A DNA stretch of 64,000 nt from Cotesia glomerata (lineage: Eukaryota; Arthropoda; Insecta; Hymenoptera; Braconidae), in NCBI RefSeq assembly GCF_020080835.1, contig NC_058162.1, positions 10,121,323 to 10,185,322 of the forward strand. The letters are read 5' to 3'. The notes beneath the pieces were generated by a model. It had not been told where the DNA came from. It saw only the letters and a program-made list of their open reading frames with translations, and made no database searches. Within the stretch, counting starts at the first letter, position 1. Every line of letters begins with the position of its first letter. This document shows, piece after piece, positions 1 to 12,788 of this stretch. The translations under genes and the position numbers were made by a program.

Positions 1-1776
1 TTTGACCCGTACACCGTCAAATTTTCGAGAAAACTTTGAAAAACCGAAAAAAAATGACGAAAATCGGCAATTTAGGCGATTTAAAATGATTTAAAAAATT
101 TTTTTGACCTAAACTAAGCATGATTTTAATGTATTTCGACCCGCTTAATACTTATCTGAAGTTTATTTAGACCATAAGCCATTAAAAGTTTAAGTAAATT
201 CCAAAAAAACCCTGAAAAATTGCAAAATAAGTAAAAAATAACAAAAAATTCCAGATATTGTGTTAAAAAAAATTTTATAAAATTAGATCAATCATGATTC
301 TCATGTATTTCGATCCGCCAAATATAAATCTCGAATTTATATGGCTCAGACATCTCTAAAAATCTAAATAAATGGCAAAAAACCACTGAAAATTAAAATA
401 AATCAAGTCCGTTATGATAAAAATTATTTTTCAAATAAAAATAAAGAATTTTTAACATGTTATCCGATTTGTGGAATATAAATTTTGAATTTTTTGACCT
501 AAATCCTCAAAAAATTTTAGTTAATTCTACTTTTTTTTTATATCGTTTTTATTACACCTGTGTCTTGGTGCAATCCTCTTGCAACACTACTGTTAGGCCA
601 ACAATCAGGGTTCACGAAATATCTCTGCTTTTTATGTTTGTGGGATAGTCGCGATCGAAAAAATCACTATGTTAAAAAAGAATGGCCAACGAGAACGAAT
701 TTGAATCCTGGTTCTTACAATGTTACCCGAGAACCTCTAATTGATCCTTCCAAGTACTTACTACCCCCACTTCACATCAAGCTTGGTCTTATGAAGCAGT
801 TTGTCAAAGCTTTAGACAAAGATGGCAACTGTTTCAAATATTTGGGGGGAAACTTTCCAGCTATAAGTGATGCAAAATTGAAAAAAGGAATTTTCGATGG
901 ACCCCAAATTCGGACTTAATTTCAGGACGATAATTTCGAATATAAAATGAACGAAAATGAGAGAGCAGCATGGGCAAGCTTCAAAGAAGTATCACAAAAC
1001 TTTTTAGAGAATACGAAAAGTGAGAATTACGTGAATTTAGTTGAAGAGTTGTTGTACAACTACGATACTTTGGGTTGCTTGATAAATTCAAAATTGCACT
1101 ATTTAGATTCTCACCTTTCACACTTTCCTGAAAATCTTGACGATTACAGTGAAGAGCAAAGCGAAAGATTCCATCAAGACATTAGTGTAATGGAAAATCG
1201 TTATCAAGGAAAGTGGGATATCATTATGATGGCTGATCATTGTTGGACACTGAAGAGAGATCTACCTGAGAAAATAAAAAAGCGAAAGAGAAACCCTTTA
1301 TGTAGGTCATTTGAAGATAAAAGGGTTAGATATAAGTGGAGAATGAATTAAAATTAAAAAATAAACGGTTTTGAAAAGATTTTTTTAAAGAATTAAAATT
1401 TTTTGAGGATTTAGGTCAAAAAATTTAAAATTTATATTCCACAGATCGGATAACATGTTTGATTTGATTTTGATTTTCAGTGGTTTTTTGCCATTTATTT
1501 AGATTTTGAGAGATGTCTGAGCCATATAAATTCGAGATTTATATTCGGCATTTTTTGGAATTTTTTGGTTTTTTGGAATTTACTTAAACTTTTAATGGCT
1601 TATGGTCTAAATAAACTTCAGATAAGTAGTAAGCGGGTCAAAATACATTAAAATCAAGCTTAGTTTAGGTCAAAAAAAATTTCTAAATCATTTTAAATCG
1701 CCTAAACTGCCGATTTTCGTCATTTTTTCGGTTTTTCAAAGTTTTCTCGAAAATTTGACAGTGTACGGGTCAAACT
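1..1776. mobile_element. Transposon with long terminal inverted repeats
   Basis: The first ~525 bases recur in reverse complement at about 1383-1776. The outer ends match (gacccgtacac at the left, gtgtacgggtc at the right), and the arms stay alignable to their inner ends, where both contain a block reading ttatattccac on one strand. The right arm lacks roughly 100 bases present in the left arm near 240-300. Between the arms lies a broken protein-coding region (560-1351). The left end may lie outside the window, so no target-site duplication can be scored. Whether this is an autonomous element or a fold-back element that captured a coding fragment is not decidable here. Confidence 0.8.
560..1351 (+). 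pseudogene. Decayed transposon-encoded protein between the inverted repeats
   Basis: One reading frame runs across two open stretches (to 919, and from 920 onward) separated by a single in-frame TAA at 917-919. The first part contains LPPLHIKLGLMKQFVKALDK and ends in GIFDGPQIR. The second contains AWASFKEV, LHYLDSHLSHFPENL, SERFHQD and RYQGKWDIIMMADHCW. I recognise this motif series from a large family of uncharacterised proteins that recur in insect and cnidarian genomes and behave like transposon proteins; I cannot assign the superfamily. The C-terminus is basic (KIKKRKR). The internal stop, the lack of a clear N-terminal start and the flanking inverted repeats argue for a dead copy. Confidence 0.6.
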
Positions 1777-2556
1777 GACCTCAAATTCGGATTCAGCGGT
1801 TCGAAATACATAAAGATATATGGGTCCCGTCAAAAGTACTGACAACTTTTTTTTTTTGTGTGCCGGTGTAATTTAACCGTGAGTAAAATTCCAAGTTACA
1901 GAATTCATTGAATAGAGTTTAACAAAGAGTACAGAGACAGATCCCGTCGTTCTGTCTGGTAGTTCCTCACCTATGCCATATACAAACGAGACAAGACACA
2001 CTTGTATTGGTTCTGCACCAGAACAAGGTGATAGCATATTCGCCCACACGGCTCCCACGCGATTTTAATTTTATCTCTTTCTTTTATTTTAAATTTTCCA
2101 ATACTCGATCTTGCTCTTTTCTTCACTTCATCTCATTCTAGCTACCACTATCTCGTAATATCTCGGCTATCCCGCTTTCTCCTGCAGTTCCATACATCCA
2201 TTATTATTATTATTATTATTATTATTTCATTTTATTTTATTTTTTTCTTATTATTTTTTTCCAATAGAAATTTTAATTCTCTTTAATATTAATATAAACA
2301 TGATGGACTCATTTTCATGAATTTTCAAAATTCATACATATGACTACATATTGAAAAAAACTATTTGGGGGTAGTCGTTTGAAAAAAAATTATTATTATT
2401 ATCATTAATTTTTTCTTACTAGAAAATTTAATTTTTTTTAAAATGAATGTAAATATAATGTACTTATGTCGATAAATTTTCAAAATTCACATGTGGAAAA
2501 TTTACACATATAACTAAATATTTACAAAAACTACTTGTGGATACTCATTTCTAGAA

Positions 2557-2605
<49 letters not shown>

Positions 2606-3107
2606 TCCGTAACCGCTATAGTACTACAGTCTGTAAACTGCAAACTCAACAACTTACTGTGATACATAATACGAGTAGAGAGTTGGTTCATTCATCCTAT
2701 CGGTTCTTTCATTCACTTTACACTTAATATGCTCGATACATATATATCACCATTACCATTACTTTATTATCATCATTATTATTGTTATTATAATGCTTGC
2801 ATATGTGTACGTACTTTCGATACACGATAAATAGCCCACCTATTATTTATAACGCTGATGTCACGTTTATAATTTCTCAAAGGCTTAAATTGCTGTACCA
2901 GTCATTAATTCAAATGAACACATTAAATTATTCGTTTATTATCTTGTTGCTTGTTTTATTATTATTAGCGTCTAAAAGTCTTTATATGTTTTTTTTTTAT
3001 TTAAATGCTTTGCTTTGATCTTATAACTTTTTAATGACTTACCACATTTTCCCTCTTATACTTTTAAACTTTACTAACATTTGCATTTCGATATTTGTCT
3101 ATAATTG
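1777..3107. other. AT-rich intergenic DNA with ATT microsatellites
   Basis: No gene is supported here. There are ATT tracts near 2200-2226 and 2557-2606 and long A and T runs. The blocks around 2270-2400 and 2440-2560 resemble each other (both carry a caaaattcaca/t word, a fragment like acatatgactaca, and a ctactt/ctattt-g-gg word), suggesting an old tandem duplication. Confidence 0.5.
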
Positions 3108-4344
3108 CCCGGGTCAAAAAATTTAGTCTGTTTTATGATTAATGAAAATTTTTAATATTTTTCATTCAATTTAATTTTATTATGTGTATCTATTTTATAT
3201 AAGAATTTAATCTGTTTTTGCCCGTACTATTCCCAATTCAGACCAATTTCAGATCATTTTTTATGTTATAATAAAATTGTTTTCTATTGTTTCAAGACCA
3301 AAATCAGACTTTTTTTATCACAATCATTTAACTGGTTTTGATCGCATCAAGGTCAAAAACAGACCAAAACGTTCCATAATTTTTAGTCGGTTTTTGATCG
3401 CCTGTAGATCAAAAACAGACCTTTTACGAATTAGATAATAATAATAATATATTTATTTATTATTATTTTATTCATGCCCTCGAAGATCCTCTACAGGGCA
3501 CAGCTTTTCATTCTCTGAAATTGAAATAGTGACTATTCCCTATTTCGTAGTGCAATGTATACCAAACGGTATTCTTTGCACTACCAAATAGTGAATACCG
3601 TTCATTAAATGATGCGTGAAAGTATAAAATTTAATATTAATCTTGTCATCTTGTCAACATTTTAACCTTGTCGATGTATTCATTGTGTTTAATATCGATA
3701 ATTAGAAAACTCTAGATTTAGATCCATAATCAAACGATGAGAACTATTTTATATACGTATGTTAATACAAATTTATTAGTTATCACTGCAACTAATATTC
3801 GCAGTTACAAAACTTTTATAATCCATGAAATGTTAAGCTATGACAAATAAATATGACAGATGTAAGGTTATAATCGACGTTCAGTTCATAAAACTAGAGA
3901 GGGCATGAATATATTTTAAATTAACTTATTTTTTCAAATAAATGCGACTTATAATTTTTAATGAGATACTTTTGAGTCCAAAAAATTATAAGTCACTATC
4001 TTAGTCGACTTTTGGCCTTCGAACATTTAGAGTGAAAATTGTAGAACAAAAACAGTATAAGATTTCATATTGAATTTGAAAACAAAATATATCTATAAAT
4101 TAACTAGACTAAAAACCGATCAAACTTTTAAAACTTTTTAGTCTCATTAGATTAGAAACAGCATAAAATATTCATAGTAGCTCAATTATTTTACTAAAAA
4201 GTTATTTAGGCTTAAAACAGATCAAAAATAATTTCAATAGTAGATCAAATACCGATGAAAATGTTTTTAAAAGTTCAAATACAGATCAATAAGTTCAAAT
4301 GCAGATCATTTAGCTTAAAATCAGTTTAAATTTTTCGACCCGGG
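3108..4344. mobile_element. Inverted-repeat DNA element with CCCGGGTC ends
   Basis: The left end reads cccgggtcaaaaaattta. The right end, in reverse complement, reads cccgggtcgaaaaattta, an ~18-base terminal inverted repeat with one mismatch. The subterminal parts are rich in short repeats of the type agatcaaa and cagacc in both orientations, a pattern common in non-autonomous DNA transposons. No coding sequence is visible. A second element (3470-3910) is inserted in the middle. Target-site duplications are not obvious. Confidence 0.65.
3470..3910. mobile_element. Nested inverted-repeat element with ATTCATGCCCT ends
   Basis: The element starts with attcatgccct and ends with agggcatgaat, a perfect 11-base terminal inverted repeat about 440 bases apart. 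The flanks share a tatttt-like word. It lies inside the larger CCCGGGTC element, so it inserted later. It has no coding capacity. Confidence 0.55.
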
Positions 4345-7300
4345 TGGTTATTATTAGTAATTTTTATAATATTATATTTATTTATATACTTCCGTTACTT
4401 GAAAACCTGAAAATCTTAGTTCAAATCTCACCGCTGTTTCCTGAATTCCCAGACTGTGATTTAATATTTGTTTTTGAATTATTAAAAAAAATTGTGATGA
4501 TAAAATTTTATAATTTGTTAATTAATCTGATTTTTATTTTTATAACTTCAAATTAAAAAAAAAAATTATGTAAAATTTTAGGTACACTGAATACAAAAAT
4601 TCTCTATTTAAAATGAATATTCGTGATCCACCATAAAAATTATTTTGAAGAAAATCAAATGTTTTGATTCAAGAATTTTTTGTCTTGAGACTTCTTTAGC
4701 TTGAAAAAATTCGACATCATTGATCAAAAGTATTTCATCATTATGATATAAAATGAAATTTTACAGCAAAAAACACAAATTTTAAACAATAACTTAAATA
4801 ATTGAATTCGTAAAAATATAAAAAAAAAACTTTTTAATTTACCTTCTATATTTTTAATTTCTTGATTCTGCTCTTAAATTACTTTGATAAATTCAAACTG
4901 AATAGTTCTAAACAAGTGTAAACTTTTGAAGACTTCTCTTGAATTAAGTAAATAAAAATAAAAAAATTCTTGGCTTTAAAATAAATTTTCCTAACTCAAA
5001 AAAATTTACAGAAAAAAAGTTTATCTTTGATAAATTGAAAGTTTCTTAAATCTTGTACGTCTCAAGAAAATTTCCTCTCGCTCCGAATCAACTTCAGCCT
5101 TGCTTAAGATTTTCTTTGTATTTTTTTTCCAGTGCAAAAAATTTCACATCTCTTTTTTTTCACCCGTCGCCTCAAAATAAAATTTCCAAAAAATCTAAAT
5201 TCTTAAATTTAAATTTTAAGTTCTCTGAAGTGCCTGAAAATTTCGTATAGTTTAATTTAAATTCTCCCAAATAAGTCAAAAAATCCATGTGATTGAGAAA
5301 AAGTAAAATTAATACATTAACCAGCTAATTTAAAATTTAAGTTAATAAAAAAAGGCTCTTAAAACTAACGAGTTACTTGTGGCCAGATCCCGAAGACTGA
5401 GTTGTAACAAACAGCATAATAATAAAAGTGTAGAGTGTATAGCAAGATATTTATTTATAATTTTATTATTTTTCATGGCTCCAGATCTCGTATATATCCC
5501 TTGTATCTTGTATAATTCATTCCCAACGATCCGTTTTAATTTGCCCGTGGGACAGGTAACCTGTCTCCTCATCCTGTTGATAAAAACCACGAGGTTAACC
5601 TCCGTACTCGAGCTAGGCGTCCGCGGTCTTTAAGTTCCAGATCGATTATCTTCTTAAGATTTTTTACGATAACTCCGAAATAATAAAAAGTTTTATTATT
5701 GTGATCTGTAGTTACCTTTTTGTCCTGCTTAGATTACGTGTCCGAGATTTAAGATCTCCAGGTCTCCGATTCATCAGTAGCGAGCTAAAACGGTTTTGCT
5801 GGCTCTTTTATCATATGTGTGTACGTGTCTTGCATTAAATATTATTCCCAGGTTACCTGTTTTTTATGTTTATAATAAGAATCGTACACGCCGCAAGGAG
5901 ATGGAAACACTTTTATTTTTATTTTGCTTTTTTTAACCATCTACTTCCTAGTTCCATCAAATTATTATTATAAAATAATGAGTAAATTATTTTTACAAAC
6001 ATTAAAAATTATAATGATAGTTGGATTATATTATATATATATATATATGTATATACACATTTTTATTTAATAAACTTTCCTTTAATTTACATCGTCGGCA
6101 TGTACGATTAACTTTGAACGTGAGTACGATTCTTCAACTCGAATAAGAGATAACTTTAACACTATATTCTGTTATATGTATAATGAAACTTAAAAACCGA
6201 CTCAATTATTCATCTCGACATTTTCATTTTTTTTATTTTCAGATTAAATCTTTCTGAAAAATTTAAGCTTCTAATTTTATCCTTAAATTCTTGAGTTTTT
6301 TTTCTTATTTAAAAAATATATTTATGTATGTGTGTTGTATATAATAAAAATTTCCGGGGAGAATTTTTATGATGAATGTGTTTTATCTATTAGGAAGTCG
6401 CTTAAACTATTACGAAAACATTATGACATGGTAGAGGTTGAATTTTTAATTTAGACGAAGTTGGGGGTCGTAAAATTGGAAGAAATAAAAGTTTTTTAGG
6501 TGTGAAATTTAAATTATTGTTGTAAAAAAAAAAAAAAACATTTATTTTTAAAAACAAAAAATCATAGATAAAAATTGGAGTTATTAAAAGTGAAAAAATT
6601 TCGATAATAATTGATAAGATAAAGTAAATATTAATTGGGAAGAAATTTATAATATAATTATATGGTTCAGTAGTTTTGATTTTGATGAAGAAATTATAAA
6701 CAGTTTTTTTATTCAAATTTGATGATTAATTTTTATTACAATTGTGATGAAGAGTATTGGGAATTACAATAAATTGTAATGAAAAAAGACTTTTATAAAA
6801 ATTTAGTAATTAATTCTTATGTTTTACTAATTGGTCGTAACGAAAAATACGAATTTTAACCCGAAAAATAACCACGGTAAAATTACCACATGAACAAATT
6901 ATTGAAAAATAAATAAAAATAGAATTAATAAAATGACAGTAATTCTTTTGTAAAATATATAACCAGTAAAAAAAGATTTACAGTATTTTTTTTAATCCCC
7001 CAAATCCATAATTTAAAATATTTTAATATCTAATATGTAAAAAAATAAAGTTAGTAATACTTTACACTACATTAATATCATCTTCTCATAATAAAATATC
7101 AAAAATTCATCACTAAATAATTTACCACCGTTATTGTGCCGTCGGTTATTTTACTAATTACTTATTTTCCATACAAAATATTATATAGCATAAAAACTAA
7201 TTTTCATTAAGTATATATACCATAACACCGAGATATCTTCCCAACCATGAAGAAATAATTACCGACACACGACACGGAAAGAATAACTATTATTAAAAGA

Positions 7301-8215
7301 CAGATAAAAAATAATCAATCGACGGTCACTGCGGCAACAAAACGGAACAACGTCCGTGAGGAAGTGATTGAGAAATTAATAAATATATATAATGTAACAT
7401 TATAAGTATCTATCCACATTAAAATATAAACTATAAACCAGCCAGACGGCGCCAGCGTGATAACTGTTATCACGGGTTTAAGAGACATACACCTCGGATT
7501 TAACAGCACAATTCAATATCGACATTATTATTTTAATTTTTTTCTGTTTAACCTTGACTACATAGACACTTAATGCCTGGAATTATCTTCGAGAAAACTT
7601 ATATAAATAATTTTATGTCAAACTTGAAATTTTCCCTTCTCATTCATTTCTTCACAATTGTACTTTTTGATAATTTAATCTGACCCGATTTTTTACAACA
7701 ATGGATTTAATTGATGTACTGAAGTAGAGCAATCATCAATCCATTAATTGATTAAATAAAATAATAATTTATTTATTAATGAATTAAAAAGAAGACAACA
7801 ATAACAAAAGGCGATTAAAAATAAAGAAGACTAGTGATATTTGGAAAGACAAGTTGTGAGTCATCGAGGAGGAAAGTTTCTTGTTCACTTGTCGTACTTG
7901 TCTACTGGTATCTTGTCATCGTCTTGAGTCTTAACTTGAGTCTCGACTCGTGAGATCTCAGGAAGAAATCACCCAGAGGACACTCACCTTACCGCTTTCC
8001 GCCGTAATTAATCGAGTTGTATATAAGCCGTATATTTTCATTCAATATACTTCACCGAGTAAATACCATACTAGTAATTAGCAGTTTTGAACCCGACTAG
8101 TCTGTTAAGCTACTCACTAGTATACGGAACGATTAATTAAACTCAAATATTTTTTTTTTTCATTTTTACTTAAACAAAATAACTTTGTTTTTAAGGTATA
8201 TATTATTGCACTTAC
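4345..8215. other. AT-rich region without a recognised gene
   Basis: Only short, AT-driven open frames are present. Less AT-rich patches occur at about 5345-5640, 5700-5830 and 7850-8000; they may be regulatory or untranslated exon sequence, but nothing decides this. A perfect 17-base palindrome-like word (gtgataacagttatcac) lies near 7457-7473. If the exon at 8216-8312 belongs to a minus-strand gene, this stretch would be its intron or downstream sequence. Confidence 0.45.
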
Positions 8216-8312
8216 CATTATTGTAAATTTCTTCATTAACTAATGTGTCTTCGTCGTCGGTGTCCGGTCCCAAAGACACCGGGGTGTAGACTAATGAATC
8301 TCTGGCTCTCAT
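8216..8312 (-). CDS. Candidate first coding exon of an unidentified gene
   Basis: An ATG at 8312 opens a frame of 32 codons that ends at an excellent splice donor (G then gtaagtg, at 8215-8209). The predicted peptide starts MRARDSLVYTPVSLGP and continues with an acidic DTDDEDT stretch, which is not what random AT-rich DNA gives. The exon ends in phase 1. No matching acceptor with a compatible frame was found in the next kilobases, so the rest of the gene may lie at lower coordinates after a long intron, or outside the window. The acidic, soluble start would fit the cytoplasmic N-terminus of a transporter or a signalling protein, but I do not recognise it. Confidence 0.4.
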
Positions 8313-8692
8313 TTTTGGTTTTTATTACGCACTATTTCTTCCTGGTTATCAAGCCTGGAAAATCGAAGAAAGATTATTTGTGGTGCAGTTTATAAGAAAT
8401 ATTTTTTAATAAATTTGTAGGCGATATAAATTGAGAAAAAAGCGAATTTTTTCAATGGTGACTTTACCAACGAATGATACAGATCGGTTGATGATAAAAG
8501 TATCAGGCAAAGTTTAAATAGAATTTTATAGATCGCTTATTATTGGCATAAGATGCCACATTTAGAAATTTTAATTTATAATAAATTTTAGACAAATTTT
8601 GATGAGTTTTTTTTATGTAAGACCTTCAAAGTAATTCAAAATTTCAACCCACATAAATTATAATTAAAATTTTTTTTTAACAATTACACATT

Positions 8693-8942
8693 TTAAGAGC
8701 GGTTGATAGTTGATTTTCAAACGAGTTTTGCTCATGAATAAGATAAAATTTTGAAAAAAACGCTTCGCTCTTCGATAGATAATTAAATTATCCATCGAAG
8801 AGCAGAGCGCTTTTTTGGAAAATTTTCATTTATTTATGCATAAAATGCGTTTTAAGATTCCATAAGTTGTACAAGTATGACAGAGATACTCTCGTTTGTC
8901 CAATAGAGAGCGAGAAAGAGAAAAAATATAAACCCTTCTTAA
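8693..8942 (-). mobile_element. TTAA-flanked palindromic MITE, copy 1
   Basis: The element begins ttaagagcggtt and ends aacccttcttaa, so the ends are a 12-base imperfect inverted repeat whose terminal TTAA could be a piggyBac-type target site. The centre holds a long perfect or near-perfect palindrome: cgcttcgctcttcgatag, an AT loop, then its complement. The same structure recurs at 16674-16928 and 17400-17649 in the opposite orientation. No ORF is present. Confidence 0.75.
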
Positions 8943-11496
8943 CAATAACACAAATAAAATTGAAGAATGAAAACTTTTCTGTTGAAAGAAAATTTTTTAT
9001 AAACGTAAAAAATTGATATTCTCGAAAAGAATTTTGTTTTGCTTATTTTTACCCTTAAAATAAAAAAAATTAAAATCCCTACACTGAAAAAAAATTTATT
9101 AGTGAGAAAAAATCTTGAGTCTACAAAATCATTTTTACGGGTCTAACTGTCTTGATTAAAGTAGAAAAATTTTTGAATCAAATAAAATTTACTTAAACCA
9201 AGAAAAATTCTTCAGTTCAATAATTTTTTACTTAAATCAAGATGAAGCTCTTTAAAAAAATTTTCATCAATCAAGTTAATTTTTTTAACAATTTGTCAAA
9301 ATTTAACAATTTTTCAAAATTTTATTAACAATTTGCAGTCGACATAAAATTTTTATTAACATCAAAATTTTCAAAACTAATTGAAAAAATCATTTTTAAA
9401 CCCAAATCACCTGAACCAGGTGTGTAAAATGAATCCATATTACAATTATCATAATAACGTACTTGACATAAATATAAACATTGCAAAAAAAAAAAAAACT
9501 TAGTTACAAGAAGTGTCTCAAGTAAATTGGTGCGAAATAGTCTATTTTTGTCGTCGACGTCTGGACTTGTCCTGAGCATTACTAGACGCCGTTATTCTTC
9601 GAATCCGTCAACGGACAAGAGCAAGACGACCACGAGGAACAAAACCGAGGCCATATCATCAGTAAGAATTCCGAAGGAGAACTAGAAATATAAATTAAAG
9701 TTGAATCTAATATCTATTTCTTCCCATTAATTTTATCATTCCGTTATATCAGTAAGTAAAATTTATTTTTATTTTTATAAATTAACTTTCGGTAAAAGTT
9801 ATCACGGGAATGTATCAAAATATCTATTTCGGTATTCCATCCCCTTTATTTTTTTCGTCACAACTTTTTGCTTTCTATCTGGATCTATATATCCTATTTA
9901 TTCTTCTTCTTTTTGAACCTCTTCAATTTTTTAATTTTACTGTACAGTCACTACTACTTGAGTATATTATTACTGGTCGAGGCAAGACGGTAAATTGGAG
10001 CGTATAATCCCAAAAAGTACGGATATAAGAATAAAAATTGGTAAACGGAAGCAGGAGACACGTATAAACTTTTTAGAAAAAATAATCAAAGTTGACGGAA
10101 AGCTAACAGCTGTAGTTACACATTTGATTTGAATTATTGTAATTTTTATTTTATTCAATAGAATTACGCCCTCTTTACATCCATTATTATTCTCACATTA
10201 TATTTGTTTAGTAATAATAATGATAACAATGCTATACAAATAGACATTTTTTCATTCCTGTGTGAAATGTAAGGTCATTGAATATAAACGTGGGACTAAG
10301 GTCAGTATTAAATAAAACATCCGCATTTGCCGATGGGATAAAAGGAAGTTTATGTGTTCGCACGATCTTTGCTATACTTTTTTTCTCGATAGACTAATAT
10401 AAGTTGCTACAGTGGACTAAGAAAAATATTTTTTTAATGTTAGTCATATTAGGTATTAATGTTAGTCATATTCAGGATATTTGAAGTTAGTAGATCAATA
10501 TAAAGAAATAAATTTAAATTCATAAACATTAAAAGAATTTAATAAAAATATGACGGTGCCAGAAATTTTTTAATTTTGATTGATAAATTTACTAATTTGG
10601 AACTATCAATTTAAAATTCTAAAATATTTTTTTTAACAAGATTTTTTAAGGTAAGTTGAGAATTAAAAATTTGATATTAATTTTGAATGTTTGATTTTTG
10701 AATTACTTTTAAGAATTTTATTGATAAATTGTAAAGTTCAAAGATTTTTTAATTTTAGTCAAAATTATAATTAAAGGATAGGAGATACGGTAAAATTGAC
10801 AAAGATTTTTTTTATAGAGAATTTAATTTTCTATAAAAAAGTATTCCTATCATTTTTTTGTGTCTGATACTTTGGCTAAAATTTGAATTCCATGTTTTAT
10901 GAAATGAATTTTTAAATAAAACGATCATAAAGTACAAACAAAAATGATTGTTCTATTTAAAAATACATAAAATGTTTACAAAAATACAAGATTATCTATT
11001 TGTTATTTTTGGAGTCATACACTAATTTATTTTAAGTGTTTCTCTTTTTTTACGATCATAAAAATAAATTTGTTATTATAATTGTTATAATTACAAATTC
11101 TCAAATTTGTGGACATTAAATGTCATTAAAAAATGTAAATATTGTATTGTTATTTCCAAGTTCAAAAAGGACAAAATTTTAGTTTGATTACTGCTCAAAA
11201 TTTCAAATTTATTTCAACATTTTTACAGCAATATATCTTCAATAAAGTAGTTTTGTAAATTTAAATAAATCTGAAGAGCAATTAATAGTAATTTCAATCG
11301 AACTATCGAACTGTTATCAAAACGGATGTTCTGTACTTGAATTTTAGTAACATAAAAAAAATGAAGTCCCTCTCTCAACATATATTTTTCCAAACAGGAA
11401 AAGGAAAACTACTCTCTCTTTAATAGACTTCCCGAATAATTACATAACAAAAAAAAGTGGATTTATAATTAAAAAGATTCTATTTTTCGGTTTCAG
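8943..11496. other. AT-rich region without a confirmed gene
   Basis: No conserved protein is recognisable. The only notable spots are a short signal-peptide-like reading frame with an internal stop (9592-9654 and its continuation to about 9530, minus strand) and AT-rich simple sequence. Confidence 0.4.
9530..9654 (-). pseudogene. Signal-peptide-like reading frame interrupted by TAA
   Basis: ATG at 9654 starts MASVLFLVVVLLLSVDG, a textbook-looking secretory signal peptide. The frame meets TAA at 9592-9594 after 20 residues and then continues in the same frame with RRLV and MLRTSPDVDDKNRLF. A possible donor (gtaact) follows further on. This could be a short peptide gene damaged by one substitution, a sequencing error at the stop, or chance. 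The base composition here is much less AT-rich than the surroundings. No family is recognised. Confidence 0.25.
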
Positions 11497-11728
11497 CTGT
11501 CAAAGAATAGAAGTGTCTGTCATCTCTCTTGTGTTGCGGTGCACGCGTGCTGGGTATATCAAAACCAGGAATAAGGCACCATTTCATGTTAGGCTGCCCT
11601 ACATGCAGATGAATAATAATGTCAAGTTAAATCTCCCGTGGGTTCTGTTCAGCTCGCTTCATATCAAAGCGAAACCGACTTCAAAGCTTAATTTTTTTAA
11701 GGCTACCCCCCACGGCCGGAAGTTACAG
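11497..11728 (+). other. Candidate exon (open throughout) of unknown gene
   Basis: The sequence is bounded by a good acceptor (tttttcggtttcag) and a good donor (acag followed by gtaatt). One frame is open for all 77 codons, containing LRCTRAGYIKTRNKAPFHV and LPWVLFSSLHIKAKPTS. The GC content is clearly higher than in the flanks. No domain is recognised, and no partner exon in a matching phase was found. It could be a coding exon, an untranslated exon or an old exon-like piece of a repeat. Confidence 0.3.
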
Positions 11729-11853
11729 GTAATTATTTTTCTGCGTACTCTATATAATTATTTTTATTTTATTCTATTTACAAATATACTTCTTAAAAAT
11801 TATATTATTATTATTATTAATAAAGTTTTCATAAAATATTGACTTGATCAATT

Positions 11854-11855
<2 letters not shown>

Positions 11856-11940
<85 letters not shown>
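11856..11940. repeat. ATT microsatellite
   Basis: An uninterrupted trinucleotide ATT tract about 85 bases long. It lies in AT-rich non-coding DNA. Confidence 0.95.
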
Positions 11941-11943
<3 letters not shown>

Positions 11944-12788
11944 ATTTCTTCATTTTTTTTTTAAATAATTGTTTTTAGATTTTTACTTTGATAAAAATTA
12001 AACTTATTTTTAACTAATTTTATATAATTAAAAATTATTAAAGATTTTTATAATTTTTCTATTTTTAATGAATTTTAATAAAAAAAAAAGTCAATAAAAT
12101 TAATTAAAAAAAATTTTTCAATTTTTTAGATAAAAAACAAGCAAAGCTGATGCAGTTCCAAACAGTTGGGATCCACCCTGAATTTGAACTCTACAAGACT
12201 AATTTCAAATTCAGGTGACAGCACATTCACTCAAAAAAATGATAAAAAATCTCTTAGACTCTAAAAATTCCGGAGGATTAACAAAAAACTTTCAAGCTGT
12301 AACAAAAAGGTTGAAAGAAGCTGAGTTTTAGCTGAGGAAGCTCTATTTCCGGTAATGAATTCAAAGCAGCTAAACTACGCGACTGTTCCGAATTTACAAG
12401 ATGTGTCATGCATTTCCTCAGGTCACTGACTTTCATCAGACCTTGACAATTAACTAATAATTAATATTTACTATCAAAATTATTTAATAATTAATATTCT
12501 TTCACGGAAAAAATTTATATGTACATTTTTTTAAATATGTATTTTTATGTGTAAAATTTTTTAAATATATAAAAAAAAAAAAAATTATATTTTTTCATAC
12601 GTAAACAGATATCATGAAAATAAATGCCTTCCACATATAACATATATAACAAATTCATATCAATTTCTATCGAAAATTATCTGTATACATTTTTTATATA
12701 TCTTAAACATACATTATATTTTTTCTGTCAAAATTGCAAGCAATAATTTTAAAAAAAGCTCAAATTTGACAATGAAAAAATTATAAAA

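Noticed and set aside
6402..6716. Minus-strand 104-codon frame rich in Ile, Phe and Asn
   Set aside because: Composition is what A/T-rich DNA gives by chance; no start context or domain.
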